Source: Tenacibaculum sp. SZ-18
Lineage (GTDB): Bacteria > Bacteroidota > Bacteroidia > Flavobacteriales > Flavobacteriaceae
Assembly (NCBI RefSeq): GCF_002813915.1
Contig: NZ_CP019335.1
Coordinates: 2,897,777 to 2,961,776 of the forward strand
Length of the DNA: 64,000 nucleotides
Reading direction: 5' to 3'
The notes under the pieces are model-generated. The model did no database searches, was not told the DNA's origin, and was given only the letters and a program-made list of their open reading frames with translations. The stretch's first letter is position 1. Each line of letters begins with the position of its first letter. The position numbers and the translations under genes were made by a program. This document shows positions 60,214 to 64,000 of this stretch, one piece after another.

Positions 60214-61380
60214 TTAATTATTCAGAGCTTGATCCAAATCTTTTATTACATCATCTACAAATTCCAACCCAACAGAACATCTAACTAAACCATCTGTAAT
60301 TCCAACCTCTAATCGATCTTCTGTACTTAATTTACTGTGGGTTGTAGATGAAGGATGCGTAACAATTGTTCTACTATCTCCTAAATTAGCCGATAAAGAA
60401 CATAACTTTATACGATCTAAAAACCTTCTTCCTGCCTCTACTCCGCCTTTAATTTCAAATACAACAATATTACCACCCAAACGCATTTGTTTTTTCGCAA
60501 CCTTATATTGTGGATGAGATTTCAGAAATGGGTATTTTACAAAATTCACTTCTGAATGACTCTCTAAAAACTGGGCAACTTTTAATGCATTCTGACAATG
60601 TTTGTCCGCTCTAACTGCTAGAGTTTCTAAACTTTTTGAAAGAACCCAAGCATTGAATGGTGACATTGCAGGTCCAGTATTTCTAGAAAACAAATAGATT
60701 TCTCTAACCAAATCAGCCTTTCCAACTGTAACTCCACCTAAAACACGTCCTTGACCATCAATTAACTTAGTTGCTGAATGAATTACCAAATCGGCACCGA
60801 ACTTAATAGGATTTTGAAGGTATGGTGTAGCAAAACAATTATCGACAACTAATAACAACTTATGCTTTTTAGCAATGGCTGATAATAACTCTAAATCTAA
60901 AATATCAACAGCAGGATTTGTTGGTGATTCCGCATATAATATTTTTGTATTCGGTTGAATCAATGATTCTACTTTATCCACCTCATTTACTTTGAAATAA
61001 CTAGTTTCAATATTCCATTTTGGTAAATACTTTGTAAACAAACTATGAGTAGATCCAAACACAGAGCGAGATGAAACAATATGATCTCCAGAATTTAGCA
61101 ACGCCCCAAAAGTTGAAAATACAGCAGACATTCCTGTTGCGAAAGCATAACCAGCCTCTGCTCCTTCCATAGCAACAATTTTATCCACAAACTCAGTTGT
61201 ATTTGGATTTGAAAATCGACTATATAGGTTACGCTGCTTTTCCTCTGCAAAAGAAGCTCTCATATCTTCAGCATCATCAAAAATAAAACTCGACGTAATG
61301 TATAATGGTGTCGAATGCTCAGAAAACTGAGATCTTTCTGTTTGAATTCTTACCGCCTGTGTTTCGAAATTATGGCTCAT
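60214..61380 (-). CDS. metZ: O-succinylhomoserine sulfhydrylase / trans-sulfuration PLP enzyme
   Basis: Cys/Met-metabolism PLP enzyme, 388 residues, converting activated homoserine plus sulfide to homocysteine. NLYSRFSNPNTTEFVDKIVAMEGAE, VVDNCFATPYLQNPIKFGAD, PLP lysine K205 in HSATKLIDGQGRVLGG and a C-terminal LSANLGDSRTIVTHPSSTTH. The subfamily (O-succinyl- versus O-acetylhomoserine, or cystathionine gamma-synthase) is inferred from neighbours and is not certain. Its ATG overlaps the osmC stop. Confidence 0.88.
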   Translation of the reverse strand: MSHNFETQAVRIQTERSQFSEHSTPLYITSSFIFDDAEDMRASFAEEKQRNLYSRFSNPNTTEFVDKIVAMEGAEAGYAFATGMSAVFSTFGALLNSGDHIVSSRSVFGSTHSLFTKYLPKWNIETSYFKVNEVDKVESLIQPNTKILYAESPTNPAVDILDLELLSAIAKKHKLLLVVDNCFATPYLQNPIKFGADLVIHSATKLIDGQGRVLGGVTVGKADLVREIYLFSRNTGPAMSPFNAWVLSKSLETLAVRADKHCQNALKVAQFLESHSEVNFVKYPFLKSHPQYKVAKKQMRLGGNIVVFEIKGGVEAGRRFLDRIKLCSLSANLGDSRTIVTHPSSTTHSKLSTEDRLEVGITDGLVRCSVGLEFVDDVIKDLDQALNN

Positions 61381-61799
61381 ATTTCCTCCTTGTTTAAAAC
61401 TACCTTATAATTAATTTTAGCAGTTTGCTCTATAATTTTTGCTACTGAACAATACTTTTCTAGCGCTAGATTTGTTGCTTTTTTTACTTTATGACTGCTT
61501 ATTTCTCCATCAAAACTATACGTAATTGTTATTTCCTTAAATATTGATGGAATTTGATCTTCTACTCTAGAGGCATCAATAGAGACTTTATAATCAAAAT
61601 CAACAACCTTTTGTTTGTTTAAAATCTTTACAACATCAATACTACTACAACTGGCTAAACTCACTAACATCAATTCCATTGGACGAATGGCATTCACTTG
61701 AGTATAATCAACAGTTTGTCCAACTAGTAATGAATAACCGGTTTGGTTTTTAGCTTCAAAAACTAAATGTTTGTTATAGTTAGATAATTCAATATTCAT
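61377..61799 (-). CDS. OsmC family protein
   Basis: A 140-residue OsmC/Ohr-fold protein. The region QVNAIRPMELMLVSLASCSSIDV contains the conserved nucleophilic-cysteine motif, and VKKATNLALEKYCSVAKIIE holds the second conserved cysteine. Such proteins reduce organic or sulfur peroxides, or bind thiols. Position between thrA and metZ (overlapping the latter by 4 bp) suggests a thiol or persulfide role in homocysteine synthesis (inference). Confidence 0.88.
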   Translation of the reverse strand: MNIELSNYNKHLVFEAKNQTGYSLLVGQTVDYTQVNAIRPMELMLVSLASCSSIDVVKILNKQKVVDFDYKVSIDASRVEDQIPSIFKEITITYSFDGEISSHKVKKATNLALEKYCSVAKIIEQTAKINYKVVLNKEEI

Positions 61800-61803
61800 T
61801 TTA

Positions 61804-64000
61804 TTATTTTTTGGTTAATCTTAAAATATCTCCGAAAACACCTCTTGCCGTTACTTCTGCTCCTGCTCCTGCACCTTGAATAACTATCGGTTGGTCTCCA
61901 TAAGATTCTGTATATATTTCAAAAATAGCATCCGATCCTTTTAAACTGCCTAATGGAGTATTTTCTGCTACAGAAACTAATTTGACATCTAAAATTCCCT
62001 TAGTTTGTTGAAGATCTCCATGTAAATCTCCAATATATCGTAAGACATGATTTTCATCCTGACTAAGTTTAATTTCATTGAAATAATCATTTAGTTTGTC
62101 GCAATTATCAATAAACTCAACTGCACTAGAATCTCTGAACTCTTCTGGAATTAAATTCTCAATATGGATGTCTTCAAATTCGTTTTCTAAATCGAGTTCT
62201 CTCGCTAAAATCAAAAGTTTTCTTGCTACATCATTACCACATAAATCTTCTCTAGGATCTGGCTCGGTATATCCATTATTTATTGCTTCTTTTAGTACAG
62301 TATCAAATGGTATATTTTCTTCTGAGTATTTATTGAAAATAAAACTTAAAGAACCCGAGAACACACCTCTAATTCGGGTAATATTTTCTCCAGAATCATG
62401 TAATAATTTAATCGTATCGATTAAAGGTAATCCAGCGCCAACATTGGTTTCATAGAGATATGTTTTCTTGTTATTCTCTAATACTTGTCTTAGTTTTTTA
62501 TAAAAAGAATGAGAAACAGTATTGGCTATTTTGTTTGACGAAACTAAATCGAACCCGTTTTCAACTAATGGGATATAATTCTCTATAAAATTTTGATTTG
62601 CAGTATTATCTACAGCAATTAGATTTTCTAAATGATGAGCTTTTGCAAAATCAATAACTTCATCTACAGAACTTTCAATCGAACTTTCATTTAATTTCGT
62701 TTGCCAATTATCATCTATTCCATATTTAGAAAGTAATACCTTTTTAGAATTTGCAACTGCGAAAATATTCAGTTGAACTTTTCTTCTATCTAAAATTGCA
62801 GGAGTACTTTTTATGATTTGCTCAATTAATGTTCCTCCAACTAATCCTTTACCAAAAACAGCAATATTTATTTTTTTTGCTACGCCGAATATTTGTCCGT
62901 GTATTACATTTACAGCTTTATGAAGTTCTTCTTTCTTTACAACTAAACTTACATTTTTACCAGTAATGGTATTGTTGAATAATAAAGGAACTATTTGATT
63001 TTGAATTAGCGCATTGTATGGTAAATGAAACTCGCTTAAATCTTGACCGATTATTGAAATTACTGCCACATCATTTACAATACTAATATGGTTTACATCT
63101 TTGGTTTGTAAATCATACTCAAACTCATGCTTCAATGCTTTGACAGCTAATTCCGCTTTTTCTTTGTCTACTACCAATCCAATTCCTCTTTCAGAAGATC
63201 CTTGAGAAATAATACTTACACTAATATCATGACTTCCTAAAGATTTAAATATCCTTGCATCAACACCAACTTTTCCTAACAAACCTCTTCCTTCAAAATT
63301 TAATAAGGCTACATTATCTAAAATAGAAATTGATTTAATTCCTTTTGCTGAAGACTTTGCAGTTATTAAAGTTCCTTCATCTTTTTGATTGAATGTATTT
63401 AAGATTCTTAAATTGATATTCTTCTCAATTAACGGTATAATGGTTTTTGCATGTAAAATATTCGCACCAAAATTTGCTAATTCATTCGCTTCAGAAAATG
63501 ATAATTCTTCTATTTTCTTTGCATCTGAAACCAAATCAGGATTCGCAGTAAATATTCCATCTACATGTGTATAGTTTTGTAATTCATCTGCGTCTAAATA
63601 ATTTGCCAATAATGATGCTGTATAATTACTACCATTTCGACCTAAAGTTGTTGTTTCATTTTTTAAGTTAGAACCTATAAATCCAGAAACTACGTTTACC
63701 GTTGTACCATTATGTTTTTTATAATAGTTGACAATATTCTCTTTAGAAACTCCTTCTATAGGTTGTGCATTTCCAAAACTCTCATCTGTTTTTAACAATA
63801 AGCGAGCATCGGTAGCATTTGCATTTATGCCTCGTTGTTGTAATAATTCAGTTACCGTCTTTATAGCAATTAATTCACCTTGGGCTAATACTTCATCTTT
63901 TACTTTTGTACTAAAATCTTCCAACAAGCTAACTCCTTCTAACAACTTCTCTAGTTTGTTAAACTCTGCACTAAAATCTAATAACGGAGTAATTTGTCTT
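61804..64000 (-). CDS. thrA: Bifunctional aspartate kinase/homoserine dehydrogenase, N-terminus cut by window edge
   Basis: Aspartokinase-homoserine dehydrogenase I type. The frame is open to base 64000, so roughly the first 80-90 residues (including KFGGSS) lie outside. Visible parts: ARLLLKTDESFG and GFIGSNLKNETTTLGRNGSNYTAS (kinase), ACT domains (about 200-360; SILDNVALLNFEGRGLLGKVGVDARIF), then homoserine dehydrogenase (INIAVFGKGLVGGTLIEQI ... YLYETNVGAGLPLID ... NNGYTEPDPREDLCGNDVARKL). It feeds homoserine to metZ, 3 genes in one unit. Confidence 0.95.
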   Translation of the reverse strand, partial: RQITPLLDFSAEFNKLEKLLEGVSLLEDFSTKVKDEVLAQGELIAIKTVTELLQQRGINANATDARLLLKTDESFGNAQPIEGVSKENIVNYYKKHNGTTVNVVSGFIGSNLKNETTTLGRNGSNYTASLLANYLDADELQNYTHVDGIFTANPDLVSDAKKIEELSFSEANELANFGANILHAKTIIPLIEKNINLRILNTFNQKDEGTLITAKSSAKGIKSISILDNVALLNFEGRGLLGKVGVDARIFKSLGSHDISVSIISQGSSERGIGLVVDKEKAELAVKALKHEFEYDLQTKDVNHISIVNDVAVISIIGQDLSEFHLPYNALIQNQIVPLLFNNTITGKNVSLVVKKEELHKAVNVIHGQIFGVAKKINIAVFGKGLVGGTLIEQIIKSTPAILDRRKVQLNIFAVANSKKVLLSKYGIDDNWQTKLNESSIESSVDEVIDFAKAHHLENLIAVDNTANQNFIENYIPLVENGFDLVSSNKIANTVSHSFYKKLRQVLENNKKTYLYETNVGAGLPLIDTIKLLHDSGENITRIRGVFSGSLSFIFNKYSEENIPFDTVLKEAINNGYTEPDPREDLCGNDVARKLLILARELDLENEFEDIHIENLIPEEFRDSSAVEFIDNCDKLNDYFNEIKLSQDENHVLRYIGDLHGDLQQTKGILDVKLVSVAENTPLGSLKGSDAIFEIYTESYGDQPIVIQGAGAGAEVTARGVFGDILRLTKK

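Noticed and set aside
1..64000. Insertion sequence, prophage, rRNA operon or secondary-metabolite cluster
   Set aside because: No transposase, integrase, phage structural gene, rRNA-like stretch or synthase domain is present.

Overview
This window is an AT-rich chromosomal segment from a member of the Bacteroidota, most likely a marine Flavobacteriaceae (inference; no rRNA is present). The support is as follows. Many genes are preceded by the Bacteroidota -7 box TAnnTTTG, sometimes with a TTTG -33 box. Shine-Dalgarno sequences are scarce. The gene families are typical of the group: DUF3127, the split MetH, the coaX-OMP-TPR-lptC-CNNM-PpiD operon, CarboxypepD_reg proteins and DUF5117-type metalloproteases. 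I see no insertion sequence, prophage, CRISPR array or rRNA.

Region 1 (1-9.4 kb, plus strand). A Na+/alanine-type symporter is cut by the left edge. Next comes a tight operon of an M28 peptidase lipoprotein, a DoxX membrane protein, an amidohydrolase lipoprotein and a secreted lipocalin-like protein. A stress/regulatory stretch follows: an unannotated 34-residue protein with 11 cysteines (5424-5528, metallothionein-like) with its own strong terminator, a SigZ-type ECF sigma factor with a cysteine-bearing tail, a Crp/Fnr regulator, a DJ-1/Hsp31 protein, a two-TM SLATT-like protein, another Crp/Fnr regulator and YceI.

Region 2 (9.4-33.9 kb, mixed strands). This is mostly housekeeping: YgiQ radical SAM protein, a DJ-1-like lipoprotein, a large zinc metalloprotease, Aat, AtoE-type transporter, a VTT membrane protein, DUF1456, DUF3127 with an SSB-like tail, flavin reductase, histidine kinase, HIT protein, GreA, a Rieske-like lipoprotein that has lost both histidine ligands, PurK/PurE, an M3 peptidase, a third Crp/Fnr regulator, a metallo-beta-lactamase-fold gene frameshifted at an A7 tract, tandem CarboxypepD_reg paralogues, a cyclase-family hydrolase, a glycosyltransferase, a haem-binding protein and dihydrolipoyl dehydrogenase.

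Region 3 (34-44.3 kb, mainly minus strand). The envelope operon coaX - outer membrane protein - TPR protein - lptC - 64-aa membrane protein - CNNM/CBS protein is coupled by successive TAATG overlaps and followed by PpiD. tRNA-Phe(GAA), with a clear promoter and terminator, diverges from coaX. An S9 peptidase with an extra N-terminal beta domain follows.

Region 4 (44.3-64 kb, all minus strand). This is a sulfur supercluster. Read in the direction of transcription it runs: ThrA (partial), OsmC, MetZ, an Rrf2 regulator with four cysteines, then a promoter plus candidate operator, DUF2061, CysH, CysD, CysN, ferredoxin, a sulfite reductase fused to HEPN, CobA, a Met8-like siroheme enzyme, a ferredoxin reductase, a 2Fe-2S ferredoxin, CysE and CysM. 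Then comes a SAM-I riboswitch controlling the split B12-dependent methionine synthase (Hcy methyltransferase plus MetH core), followed by MetF. Together these convert sulfate to sulfide to cysteine, and aspartate plus sulfide to homocysteine to methionine. The siroheme and electron-transfer genes sit next to the sulfite reductase they would serve.

The most notable observations are the Cys-rich micro-protein beside SigZ; the SAM-I riboswitch, whose P3 and P4 tips are both built from a dispersed palindromic repeat and whose 5' strand can pair at 13 of 14 positions with the start-codon sequestering hairpin; the Rrf2 operator candidate just downstream of the cys promoter; and the A7 frameshift.
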